A DNA stretch of 64,000 nt from positions 1 to 64,000 of the forward strand of contig CANQBZ010000004.1 in the NCBI GenBank assembly GCA_947589295.1. The letters run 5' to 3'. Below, in pieces: positions 9,341 through 17,370 of the stretch (position 1 is its first letter; every line of letters starts with the position of its first letter). The translations under genes were made by a program, and so were the position numbers. The notes under the pieces are model-generated. The model was not told where the DNA came from, did no database searches, and saw only the letters and a program-made list of their open reading frames with translations. The stretch comes from an uncultured Akkermansia sp. (lineage in GTDB: Bacteria > Verrucomicrobiota > Verrucomicrobiia > Verrucomicrobiales > Akkermansiaceae).

Positions 9341-9972
9341 ACCAGCAAGTTGGAGCTATCATCGTCCAAGGCTGCAGAAGTTACGCGTTTAGCGCTTCTC
9401 TTAGGCGAGGAGACGGGAGATTTGAGAGGAGCCGTGATACTGAGATTAGCGCCCACTTGTACATGACCAACAATCTGGGCGCCCTCCTGGATCGAGATGC
9501 TGTTGGCGGTCACATCTCCCTGCAGTTCGGCGGTGGACGCGAGCTTAATGCTATCGGAAACAACGACATTGCCGATCACTTTTCCGTGAATAATGGCGCT
9601 CTTGGTACGGATAGCCGGCTGGTTTTTATCTGTGCCGGAAATCTTGGCTTTTGAACCCACGGTGAGCTCCCCGTCCGATACAATTTCACCTTCTACGATG
9701 CCATCCACCAGTAAATCATCTGTGAAACGCAGCGTGCCGATGACGGTGACGTCAGAGTTGAGCACGTTGCTGTTGGAGGAGGAGGGGACATCTGGAGATG
9801 ATTCGCCAAAAGGAGATGGACCGGCATCCGGGGTCGCAAAGAAACTCGATGCAGGATCAGCAGGATCGCCTGCAGGAGCGTCCCAAGGGGAAGCGACTGC
9901 ATCGTTTGAAAAATCGGTGGAGGCCTTGAAATCAGGCTCCGAATTGCTCTTGGAATTGTTGAAGAATGGCAT
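9337..9972 (-). CDS. Bactofilin (polymer-forming cytoskeletal protein)
   Basis: NVLNSDVTVIGTLRFTDDLLVDGIVEGEIVSDGELTVGSKAKISG..IIHGKVIGNVVVSDSIKLASTAELQGDVTANSISIQEGAQIVGHVQVG is a typical bactofilin core. ATGA overlap with the next gene. Confidence 0.9.
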   Translation of the reverse strand: MPFFNNSKSNSEPDFKASTDFSNDAVASPWDAPAGDPADPASSFFATPDAGPSPFGESSPDVPSSSNSNVLNSDVTVIGTLRFTDDLLVDGIVEGEIVSDGELTVGSKAKISGTDKNQPAIRTKSAIIHGKVIGNVVVSDSIKLASTAELQGDVTANSISIQEGAQIVGHVQVGANLSITAPLKSPVSSPKRSAKRVTSAALDDDSSNLLV

Positions 9973-10131
9973 AATAGGAGCTTGTTGAGTCGAGCGGGCA
10001 GAGGCTGTTGGACGCCCGTACCCTCGTGCGAGTCATCCTACCTGAACGCGCCCTTTTTGTCCATCCGAAAGTGCGTCTTGCCCCGATTTTTTTACACTCC
10101 AAGTTGCGAGTCTGCTGCAGAGCCGATGCAA

Positions 10132-10803
10132 TCAGACCTCCGCCGTGTAGATGGAAGCAATACCCCCGCAGAGAGGCAAGTGCGTGGGGATGACAAAGCC
10201 AGCCTCCTGAAGCAGGTGCAGCATAGCAGTGCCCCGAGGAAATTGCTCAATGCTTTGCCCTAAGTAAGTGTATGCCGAGCCTTGTCCAGTGAGCCAGTCG
10301 GCAAGATATGGCAAAATGTGGTGCAGATACAGGCGGTAGGGAATCAGCGCAATGCCATTTGGGAGGGAGAAATCGAGCACGAGCAAGTGCCCTCTAGGAC
10401 GCAGTACGCGCCGGAATTCTCGCAGAGCTGCCGCATAATCCGGTAAATTGCGTAGGCCAAACGCGATGGTGAGCACATCGAACGAAGCATCCTCTAGCGG
10501 CATGTGCATGGCATCTGCGTGCACAGTGTGCGCCAGTCCCCGCTGCCGTGCTAGGGCAAGCATGGGCTCGCAAAAATCAAGACCAAGCACGTGGACATCC
10601 GACAGCTCTTGATGGACGGCGAGCGCTAAATCTCCGGTGCCGGTAGCTACGTCCAAGAGGTCGGCGGGGTGCCAATCTGCAATGACTTGCAGCGCGCGCG
10701 CGCGCCAAAGGATGTCTGTTCCCAGCGAGAGCAGATGGTTAGCGATCACGTAGCGCTCAGCAAGAGCGCTAAACGTTTCATGCACAAATTGGGGGGTAAC
10801 CAT
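10132..10803 (-). CDS. UbiE/MenG-type methyltransferase (demethylmenaquinone methyltransferase)
   Basis: FSALAERYVIANHLLSLGTDILWR, LLDVATGTGDLALAVHQ, DASFDVLTIAFGLRNLPDYAAALREFRRVLRPRGHLLVLDFSLP. Confidence 0.9.
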   Translation of the reverse strand: MVTPQFVHETFSALAERYVIANHLLSLGTDILWRARALQVIADWHPADLLDVATGTGDLALAVHQELSDVHVLGLDFCEPMLALARQRGLAHTVHADAMHMPLEDASFDVLTIAFGLRNLPDYAAALREFRRVLRPRGHLLVLDFSLPNGIALIPYRLYLHHILPYLADWLTGQGSAYTYLGQSIEQFPRGTAMLHLLQEAGFVIPTHLPLCGGIASIYTAEV

Positions 10804-10809
10804 GGCACT

Positions 10810-12045
10810 TCAGGAGCGAATGTGCGCAATCAGCGCTTCAGCGTAATCGGTGCTGCTCAGCGCGGTGACCCCGGGAATGTGAGATGCCAAGTCCACCGTG
10901 ACCTGATGCTCGGCAAGGGCTGCCTGCACCCCGTGCAGCAGAATATTCGCCGCCTCTTGCCAACCAAGATAGCTGAGCATCATTTGTGCGGAAAGCAGGA
11001 AGGAACTCGGGTTCACCTTGTTCTGGTTGGCTAGTGCAGGGGCGGTGCCGTGCGTGGCCTCGAAGATAGCATGGCCAGTGCGGTAGTTAATGTTGGCTCC
11101 GGGAGAAATGCCAATGCCTCCCACTTGGGCAGCAAGAGCATCGGAGCAATAATCCCCGTTCAGATTGAGTGTGGCGATGACGGAATGTTCTGTCGGGTGC
11201 AGAAGAATTTCCTGCAAAAAAGCATCACAGATACAGTCCTTGATAATAATGCCGCAGGGCAGTTTCCACGATGTTGCCTTGCCACAGGGGATGGCGGAGA
11301 ATTCTCTCTCTGCCAGCGCATACCCCCAGTCGCGGAATGCTCCCTCCGTATACTTCATGATGTTACCCTTGTGGACCAAGGTGACACTCGGGCATCGGTG
11401 ATCAATAGCGTATTGAATGGCTGCACGCACGAGCCGTTCTGTGCCTTCTCGTGAGACGGGTTTGATGCCAAATCCGCACGCTTGTGGAAAGCGAATTTTT
11501 TTTGCGCGCTCCGGGAAGGTAGTGCGCAGCCAATCGTGAAAAGTTTGCGCTTCTGGCGAGCCTGCCGCAAACTCAATGCCCGTGTAGATGTCCTCCGTAT
11601 TCTCGCGGAAAATGACCATGTTCACCAGATCGGGATGCTTGACGGGTGTTTCGAGACCAGCAAAGTAGCGCACCGGGCGCACGCAGCAATAGAGATCAAG
11701 CTCCTGACGCAACGCCACATTCAGGGATCGTATGCCCCCGCCAACAGGAGTGGTGAGCGGACCCTTGATGCCCACCAGGTAATCTCGAAACGCCTGCATG
11801 GTTTCCTCCGGCAGCCAGGTACCCAGCGTGTCGTGGGCTTTCTGTCCAGCAAGCACTTCCATCCAGTTGATCCTGCGTTCATCGCCATATGCCGCATGGA
11901 CTGCGGCATCAATAACCGGCTGTGACGCCCGCCAGATATCGGGTCCAGAGCCGTCCCCAATGATGTGTGGAATAGTTGGGTACGGAGGCACGGAGAGGCC
12001 TTCGGGCTGCATGGTGATAGGTGCGGTCATACTTTTATTCGCCAT
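10810..12045 (-). CDS. icd: NADP-dependent isocitrate dehydrogenase
   Basis: [107 protein letters not shown]. Start could be 12045 or 12030. Confidence 0.93.
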   Translation of the reverse strand: MANKSMTAPITMQPEGLSVPPYPTIPHIIGDGSGPDIWRASQPVIDAAVHAAYGDERRINWMEVLAGQKAHDTLGTWLPEETMQAFRDYLVGIKGPLTTPVGGGIRSLNVALRQELDLYCCVRPVRYFAGLETPVKHPDLVNMVIFRENTEDIYTGIEFAAGSPEAQTFHDWLRTTFPERAKKIRFPQACGFGIKPVSREGTERLVRAAIQYAIDHRCPSVTLVHKGNIMKYTEGAFRDWGYALAEREFSAIPCGKATSWKLPCGIIIKDCICDAFLQEILLHPTEHSVIATLNLNGDYCSDALAAQVGGIGISPGANINYRTGHAIFEATHGTAPALANQNKVNPSSFLLSAQMMLSYLGWQEAANILLHGVQAALAEHQVTVDLASHIPGVTALSSTDYAEALIAHIRS

Positions 12046-12301
12046 CGCTGGAATCCTCCTCCTCCTCCTCATCCTCTATGTACTGAGCTGTAGTAGAATA
12101 CACCGGCTTTGCCTTGACTTTTTTTGCAGCCGCCGGTTGGACAGCTGCCGGGGCCGGGCTGTTCAGGTGGCAGTACACAAAGACTGCCGCCACAACGAGC
12201 GGTGGCAGAATATAAAACAAGATGCCTTGTCCCTTCTTCTCAACTTCAGCCGTTTCAATTTTGAAGTCGAAAGCTGGTTGTTTATTTGCAGTGGGTGACA
12301 T
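12035..12301 (-). CDS. Small single-TM protein with acidic C-terminus (unknown function)
   Basis: 88 aa: central [23 protein letters not shown] and [13 protein letters not shown] tail; abuts/overlaps icd start. Confidence 0.6.
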   Translation of the reverse strand: MSPTANKQPAFDFKIETAEVEKKGQGILFYILPPLVVAAVFVYCHLNSPAPAAVQPAAAKKVKAKPVYSTTAQYIEDEEEEEDSSDGE

Positions 12302-12434
12302 AACGTGCGAGCATCATAGCACCTTTGCTCTCATTTGGCAAGCGGAGACAAAGTCAATTTGCACCAGAAAATGAGTTTGCACGCACATGATTGCAGCTTG
12401 ACACGGCAGGTTCATGTATGCTAGCGTGAGGGGC

Positions 12435-13163
12435 ATGACAACAAAACGCAGTGACGGGAGGTCGGCAGCTGAGATGCGAACCATAGTATTTCGCCCCGGA
12501 GTGGCGGAGCAGGCGCTTGCCTCGGTGCTGGTGAGTTTTGGGCGTACGCAAGTGATATGCGCCGTATCGGTGGAGGATGATGTCCCCGGGTGGATGAAAG
12601 TTCAGGGGGTGAGCGGCGGTTGGTTGACGGCTGAGTATTCCATGCTCCCTTATTCCACGATAACGCGAAAGAAACGCAGCAATGGTGGTAAAGTGGACGG
12701 CCGCGCGGTGGAAATACAGCGGCTTATTGGCCGGTCATTGCGGGCTGTGGTTGACTTGGAGGCGCTTGGCGCGCGCACAGTTTGGATTGATTGCGATGTG
12801 CTACAAGCGGATGGCGGCACACGCACGGCGAGCATCAGTGGTGCTGCGGTGGCTTTGCAGCTCGCTTTTCACCGTCTTGTGCAGCAGGGTACGCTTGCGC
12901 GGAATCCCATGCGGCAGCTTGTATCGGCGGTTTCGGTGGGGAAGGTGGATGGCGAACCCTTGCTGGACCTATGCTACCAAGAGGATAGTGCGGCGGAGGT
13001 CGATATGAACGTTGTGATCACGGAAAAGGGAGAGTATGTCGAGCTGCAAGGGAGCGGGGAAGAAGCTACCTTCACGTCGGAAGAGCTGGCGCAGATGCTC
13101 GCACTGGCACATAGTGGAGCTCGACAAATATTGGCAGTCCAGCGCGCAGCTGTCAATGGATAA
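12435..13163 (+). CDS. rph: Ribonuclease PH
   Basis: RSDGRSAAEMRTIVFRPGVAEQALASVLVSFGRTQVICAVSVED.., EYSMLPYSTITRK, EIQRLIGRSLRAVVDL, IDCDVLQADGGTRTASI, LDLCYQEDSAAEVDMNVV. Confidence 0.95.
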   Translation: MTTKRSDGRSAAEMRTIVFRPGVAEQALASVLVSFGRTQVICAVSVEDDVPGWMKVQGVSGGWLTAEYSMLPYSTITRKKRSNGGKVDGRAVEIQRLIGRSLRAVVDLEALGARTVWIDCDVLQADGGTRTASISGAAVALQLAFHRLVQQGTLARNPMRQLVSAVSVGKVDGEPLLDLCYQEDSAAEVDMNVVITEKGEYVELQGSGEEATFTSEELAQMLALAHSGARQILAVQRAAVNG

Positions 13164-13184
13164 GCCTCGCGTGCAACTGCGGAG

Positions 13185-13640
13185 TTACACCCCAAGCTCA
13201 GTGCAGAGGGTCGTTTCCAATTTTTCCGGAGATTCTGCCAAGGCATACAACTCAGCCTCAGTGAGGCTTTTTCGCCAGCGGACAGTGCGAGAGAGCAGTT
13301 GCAAGTGAATCTCCGGATTTTCCCATGGCACAATGAGCAGAGCTATGAGGTGCGCTTCCTCTGTCGGCCAAGGTATGCCCACGCGACTGAAAGTGACGTA
13401 AACGCCCGGACGTCGTAGTCCGTGTACTCGAGCGTGCGGCACGGCTAGTCCTAGGCCAATGTAGGTGGATTCCACCTGCTCGCGATCCAGAGCATCAGTA
13501 ATGATGTCTTCCTCCTTATGGCTTTCATTGAAATGAAGAGCTGCAGAATGAACGAGAAAACGCAACACTTGCTGCCAATCGGCAGAAGGTAAGTCACCCT
13601 CGTGCACCTTCAGAAGGAGTTGATCCATTAATTTGTCCAT
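13185..13640 (-). CDS. PTS EIIA (PtsN/nitrogen-type)-like protein
   Basis: DALDREQVESTYIGLGLAVPHARVHGLRRP contains the EIIA phospho-His motif (avPHAR). Start set at 13640 (MDKLMDQLLLK) to avoid overlapping secG. Confidence 0.8.
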   Translation of the reverse strand: MDKLMDQLLLKVHEGDLPSADWQQVLRFLVHSAALHFNESHKEEDIITDALDREQVESTYIGLGLAVPHARVHGLRRPGVYVTFSRVGIPWPTEEAHLIALLIVPWENPEIHLQLLSRTVRWRKSLTEAELYALAESPEKLETTLCTELGV

Positions 13641-13659
13641 GAATTGTTGTGCAATGGGG

Positions 13660-14061
13660 TTAGTGAGCCTCTGCCGGAGCTTCCTCCGCCGGGTTCGTTG
13701 CACCTGCCGTTTCAACGGCCGGAGCCGTTGGCGCGTCCGATTGCTGGGGAGAATCCGCTGGTTGCTGGGTCATTGGGTGTTTGTCGTCCGTCAAATCCGT
13801 GGGATGGCTACGTTTGTATTGTGCGTTCATGAGCACGGCTAATACAAAGCAAAGTAACATGAATAGCGTGCCAAATAACACGGTACCCTTCTTGAGGACA
13901 TCGGTGGTTTGGGCACCGAAAGCCTGGTCGGTCATTTGAGCACCGAAAGCAGCTCCGAGCCCTTCTTGTTTTGGTCGCTGCATGAGCACGACGAGCAGCA
14001 AGAGTGCGCTCACGATAAGTAGCAGCACAAAGACGATGTAGATGGCTGATTGCAGAAACAT
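13660..14061 (-). CDS. secG: Preprotein translocase subunit SecG
   Basis: IYIVFVLLLIVSALLLLVVLMQRPKQEGLGAAFGAQ..FGAQTTDVLKKGTVLFGTLFMLLCFVLAVL. Confidence 0.9.
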   Translation of the reverse strand: MFLQSAIYIVFVLLLIVSALLLLVVLMQRPKQEGLGAAFGAQMTDQAFGAQTTDVLKKGTVLFGTLFMLLCFVLAVLMNAQYKRSHPTDLTDDKHPMTQQPADSPQQSDAPTAPAVETAGATNPAEEAPAEAH

Positions 14062-14112
14062 GGCGGACAAAATTGTAGAGGATGAAGATGTTCTTGTAAA
14101 GAGCAGAGGGTG

Positions 14113-14451
14113 TCAGGAAATAATTTCGTTAAGTTCGTTGCAGACGATGCGTTTTGGAATGATGGGCTTATCATCGAGTGCGAAACTCATGATGACGATA
14201 CGTTCACCTGCTTTGATGAGGTGAGCAGCACCGCCATTGACGATGATCTGCCCGGTGCGTGGAGGTCCAACTAGGACATATGTTTCGAATCGGTTTCCCG
14301 TCGTTACCGATGCCACAAGCACTTTCTCTCCAGGCCAGAGACCGGCGGCTTCCACCAGGTCCTGCGGAATCTCAATGCTGCCTTCATAGGCTACGTCCCC
14401 TCGTGTCACTTTGGCCCGGTGAATCTTCGACTTGAGCTGTGATACAAGCAT
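14113..14451 (-). CDS. panD: Aspartate 1-decarboxylase
   Basis: MLVSQLKSKIHRAKVTRGDVAYEGSIEIPQDLVEAAGLWPGEKVLVASVTTGNRFETYV, including the G-S self-cleavage site (YEGS). Start set at 14451. Confidence 0.93.
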   Translation of the reverse strand: MLVSQLKSKIHRAKVTRGDVAYEGSIEIPQDLVEAAGLWPGEKVLVASVTTGNRFETYVLVGPPRTGQIIVNGGAAHLIKAGERIVIMSFALDDKPIIPKRIVCNELNEIIS

Positions 14452-14510
14452 AGTCTTGCGAGTTGTCGGGCGCCTATGAAACAACTTTTTACCCAAAAGG
14501 TCAAGCAAAA

Positions 14511-15170
14511 TTACTTCGCAACGCCATGCACGCGGTGGCCAGCTCGAGGAATCATTGGAAACAACTGGGAGCAGATAGCGCATGGCGGGTCGCACCCTCG
14601 CGCTGAACAATAACGCCGTCCCCATAAAATGAATCTCAGGTGCAGTTTACCCCACATATCCGGCGAGTACAGGCGCTTCAGGTCAGCTTCCACATGCTGC
14701 ACGGTGTTGCCGCGGCTGAGTTTCCAGCGGCGCGCTAGACGAAAGATGTGCGTGTCTACCGGAAATGCGGGGAATCCGAAGGCCTGATTCATAACCACGC
14801 TGGCGGTCTTATGACCTACGCCCGGGAGGGCCTCCAGCTGTTCAAAAGATGAGGGTACCTGACCCGAGTAGCGCTCAGTGAGGATGCGGGCAGTCTGCAT
14901 AAGATGCAACGCTTTGGAGTCAGCCAATCCACACGTTGCAATCAACCGGCGCAGCTCCTGCAGTTCCATAGCAGCCATCGCTTGCGGGGTGCCTGCCTGC
15001 TTAAATAGAGCGGGGGTGACAGTATTCACCCGTGCGTCTGTGCAGCGGGCAGAAAGCATGACTGCCACGAGCAGGGTGAAAGCGTCACGGTGCCGCAGCG
15101 GCACCTGCGGGTCCGGAAAAGCACGTTCCAGCTCGGTTGCAACTAGCGTGGCTCGTTGCGCAAGGCGCAT
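14511..15170 (-). CDS. nth: Endonuclease III
   Basis: LLVAVMLSARCTDARVNTVTPALF, SSFEQLEALPGVGHKTASVVMNQAFGFPAFPVDTHIFRLARRW, C-terminal cysteines ARGCDPPCAICSQLFP. Confidence 0.92.
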   Translation of the reverse strand: MRLAQRATLVATELERAFPDPQVPLRHRDAFTLLVAVMLSARCTDARVNTVTPALFKQAGTPQAMAAMELQELRRLIATCGLADSKALHLMQTARILTERYSGQVPSSFEQLEALPGVGHKTASVVMNQAFGFPAFPVDTHIFRLARRWKLSRGNTVQHVEADLKRLYSPDMWGKLHLRFILWGRRYCSARGCDPPCAICSQLFPMIPRAGHRVHGVAK

Positions 15171-15190
15171 GGCGGTAGGATTGATTGCCT

Positions 15191-15406
15191 TTAGCGCCTT
15201 TCATTGCTCAGCGGACCAAGGATGGCGTCCCCTTCTTGCCGCGTCGTTCGGTTCCATGACTTCATGATCTCCGTGCTGCCTTTCGGCGGGACCACGGTTC
15301 GACCAGAGGACGGCACCGGAGGCACCGCGCGCTGACAGTCAGAAAGCCCCAGCATCAGCCCGATGACGCCGAGGCACATGCCTACAGCTTTAACTCGTGT
15401 GATCAT
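15191..15406 (-). CDS. Small hydrophobic-N-terminus (putative lipo)protein
   Basis: 71 aa, VGMCLGVIGLMLGLSDCQRAVPPVPSS signal peptide with lipobox-like cysteine. Confidence 0.5.
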   Translation of the reverse strand: MITRVKAVGMCLGVIGLMLGLSDCQRAVPPVPSSGRTVVPPKGSTEIMKSWNRTTRQEGDAILGPLSNERR

Positions 15407-15426
15407 AGCATGCGTATCAAATGGAA

Positions 15427-16290
15427 TCAGGACCCCAGTGGAACTTTGCGCAGCACGAGGTCTCCCACTTCCAGCATGACTCCTCGTGGAAGCTTTTCTT
15501 CATCGTATTCCGCCACTACTTGGCCCGCACTCACACTCACGATATGCAGGGTAGCGATGGCAACCCCATTGCGCTGCACCAAGAGCTGCGTCTTGTCACC
15601 CGGGTAGAAACCGCTGTCTTCTCCAGCGTTGAAAACAACGAAATGCCACTGCGGGTTGACTGCGGCGATGGTGTATTGGGTGCCGTTGTTGCGGTAAGGC
15701 TCCAAGAACCGGTTGTTCTGCTCTTTCTTCGTGTTATAATCCACCGTGGCGTCGCTTACCTCCTTATTGAGCTCTTTGCGTTGGCCGGTAAGCTTCTGGC
15801 TTTGCTCTTTGAGTTTGGCAATGGACTCTGCATCCTCCGTCACAATGCTGTGCAGCGTATCAACTGCAGTTTCCATGTCCGTATCCTCCATCCCGGGTAT
15901 GCCGTGCAGCTGGGCAAGCAGCTCATCTTTTTTCTTTGCCAACTCTTCCTGATGTTGGGACGCTTCCTCAATTTTTGCTTGAACGCGCTCCATGTCCGCT
16001 TTATGGGTCTCAGCAACGCGATGTGCATCCTCCATCTTCTCCGCTGCGTTGACGGCTTCAGCCTGGCGAGACGCATTTGCCTTGAGCGTATCACTGCGTG
16101 TTTTGGCAACTGTCGCAGCCTCGGTTACAAGGTTCTTATTGATAAGCTCCATACCGGCAGGCTCTTCTGAAAACCCGGCGCGAGCCCCTACCAGGACGCG
16201 CATAGTAGTTTCTTGGCTGGACGCGTAGTAGTAGCCGAGAAACGCCAGTACTACCACGAGGCTGAGCAGGATGTAGGTAACGATTTTCAT
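15427..16290 (-). CDS. TM-anchored coiled-coil protein with C-terminal beta domain (paralog 1)
   Basis: MKIVTYILLSLVVVLAFLGYYYASS TM, long coiled coil, C-terminal NPQWHFVVFNAGEDSGFYPGDKTQLLVQRNGVAIATLHIVSVSAGQVVAEYD. Start set at 16290. Confidence 0.75.
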   Translation of the reverse strand: MKIVTYILLSLVVVLAFLGYYYASSQETTMRVLVGARAGFSEEPAGMELINKNLVTEAATVAKTRSDTLKANASRQAEAVNAAEKMEDAHRVAETHKADMERVQAKIEEASQHQEELAKKKDELLAQLHGIPGMEDTDMETAVDTLHSIVTEDAESIAKLKEQSQKLTGQRKELNKEVSDATVDYNTKKEQNNRFLEPYRNNGTQYTIAAVNPQWHFVVFNAGEDSGFYPGDKTQLLVQRNGVAIATLHIVSVSAGQVVAEYDEEKLPRGVMLEVGDLVLRKVPLGS

Positions 16291-16312
16291 GATTGAAAGA
16301 GTTTTTCTTTGC

Positions 16313-17203
16313 TTAATCTTTCTGGACTGGCCGGGAGGAAATGACGCGGTCACCAGACTTGACGGCTTCACCGGCAAGCAGGGTGTCCATGATAATGTCA
16401 CAGCTCGAACGGTTGTTCTCCACCAGAGTTACGTTCATCTCGCAAATCTTGCGCTCCCCGCGCATGACGGCAAGACGAGAGCCAATGATGACCCCCGCAT
16501 CCGCCCCAGCATTCACGATCACGTACTCCCACGCAGGATCTGCCAGAATGACGTTGCAGTCGAGTGTCTCAGGGGAGAGGCGTGCTTGACGCTCACGCGC
16601 GAGATCGTCCTCTTTCTTAATGGAAGCGTACAAACTGTCTTTGCTGCTTTGCAAAGTTTGGATGAATGCTTCGTCCTTGGCGATTTCACCCGAGATTTCA
16701 TCGCGCTTGGCTTTCAAGAGGTTGACATTGGAAGCAAGGTTGGTAAGCACATCGGCGTCCGAACTATCCATTTCTGCCACTTGGACATCCCCGCTCTCCT
16801 GTAAATCAGAGAGGATTTTCTGAAGCACTTCGTCATTTACCAGCGCATTGAGTAGGCTTTCTCTTTTCTCATTGAATTCTTCCAGCTCTCCTCCCATGCT
16901 TTTCAACTCGGCTTCAAGTCGCTGAATCTCGGTCGTGTAGGTGAGGTCTTCTTCCCGGAATTTGGCCTCTTGCTCCTCAGATTCAGCTTTGCTTTTCACA
17001 AGCCACTCTCCACGCATACGCGCGTAGGCTGCTATGGCTTCATCAATGAAAATTTCCTTGTTCTTGGCAATGGCGTTTTCGTACTGCGTCTGCAAGGCTG
17101 CTACCTCACCATTGGCGGACACAAGCGCTTGGTGAGTCTTGTAGAAAACAAAGGTACCCGCAGCGATCAGCACAAGAGAGACTGTGACAATGTATTTCCA
17201 CAT
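16313..17203 (-). CDS. TM-anchored coiled-coil protein with C-terminal beta domain (paralog 2)
   Basis: MWKYIVTVSLVLIAAGTFVFYKTHQ TM, coiled coil, C-terminal DPAWEYVIVNAGADAGVIIGSRLAVMRGERKICEMNVTLVENNRSSCDII. Start set at 17203. Confidence 0.75.
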   Translation of the reverse strand: MWKYIVTVSLVLIAAGTFVFYKTHQALVSANGEVAALQTQYENAIAKNKEIFIDEAIAAYARMRGEWLVKSKAESEEQEAKFREEDLTYTTEIQRLEAELKSMGGELEEFNEKRESLLNALVNDEVLQKILSDLQESGDVQVAEMDSSDADVLTNLASNVNLLKAKRDEISGEIAKDEAFIQTLQSSKDSLYASIKKEDDLARERQARLSPETLDCNVILADPAWEYVIVNAGADAGVIIGSRLAVMRGERKICEMNVTLVENNRSSCDIIMDTLLAGEAVKSGDRVISSRPVQKD

Positions 17204-17289
17204 AGTGAGTATAGTTGGAAGCTGTACGCTATCCCTTTTACACCAGAATGAGCTCCTCTGCAATCAAAAAAATACACTTTTCAGACTTT

Positions 17290-17336
17290 TTTGCGAAAAA
17301 AGCCCCGCCCATCCGAGAAGAGGGGATGAGCGGGGC
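17290..17336 (-). terminator. Rho-independent terminator downstream of pnp
   Basis: 13-nt arms 17302-17314 (gccccgcccatcc) and 17324-17336 (ggatgagcggggc); minus-strand reading ends in TTTTTT. Confidence 0.85.
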
Positions 17337-17370
17337 AGGAATGCATCTCCCGCAAGACGAGCGTTGCGCT

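Noticed and set aside
8768-9466. 232-aa plus-strand ORF
   Set aside because: Antisense to two well-supported bactofilin genes.
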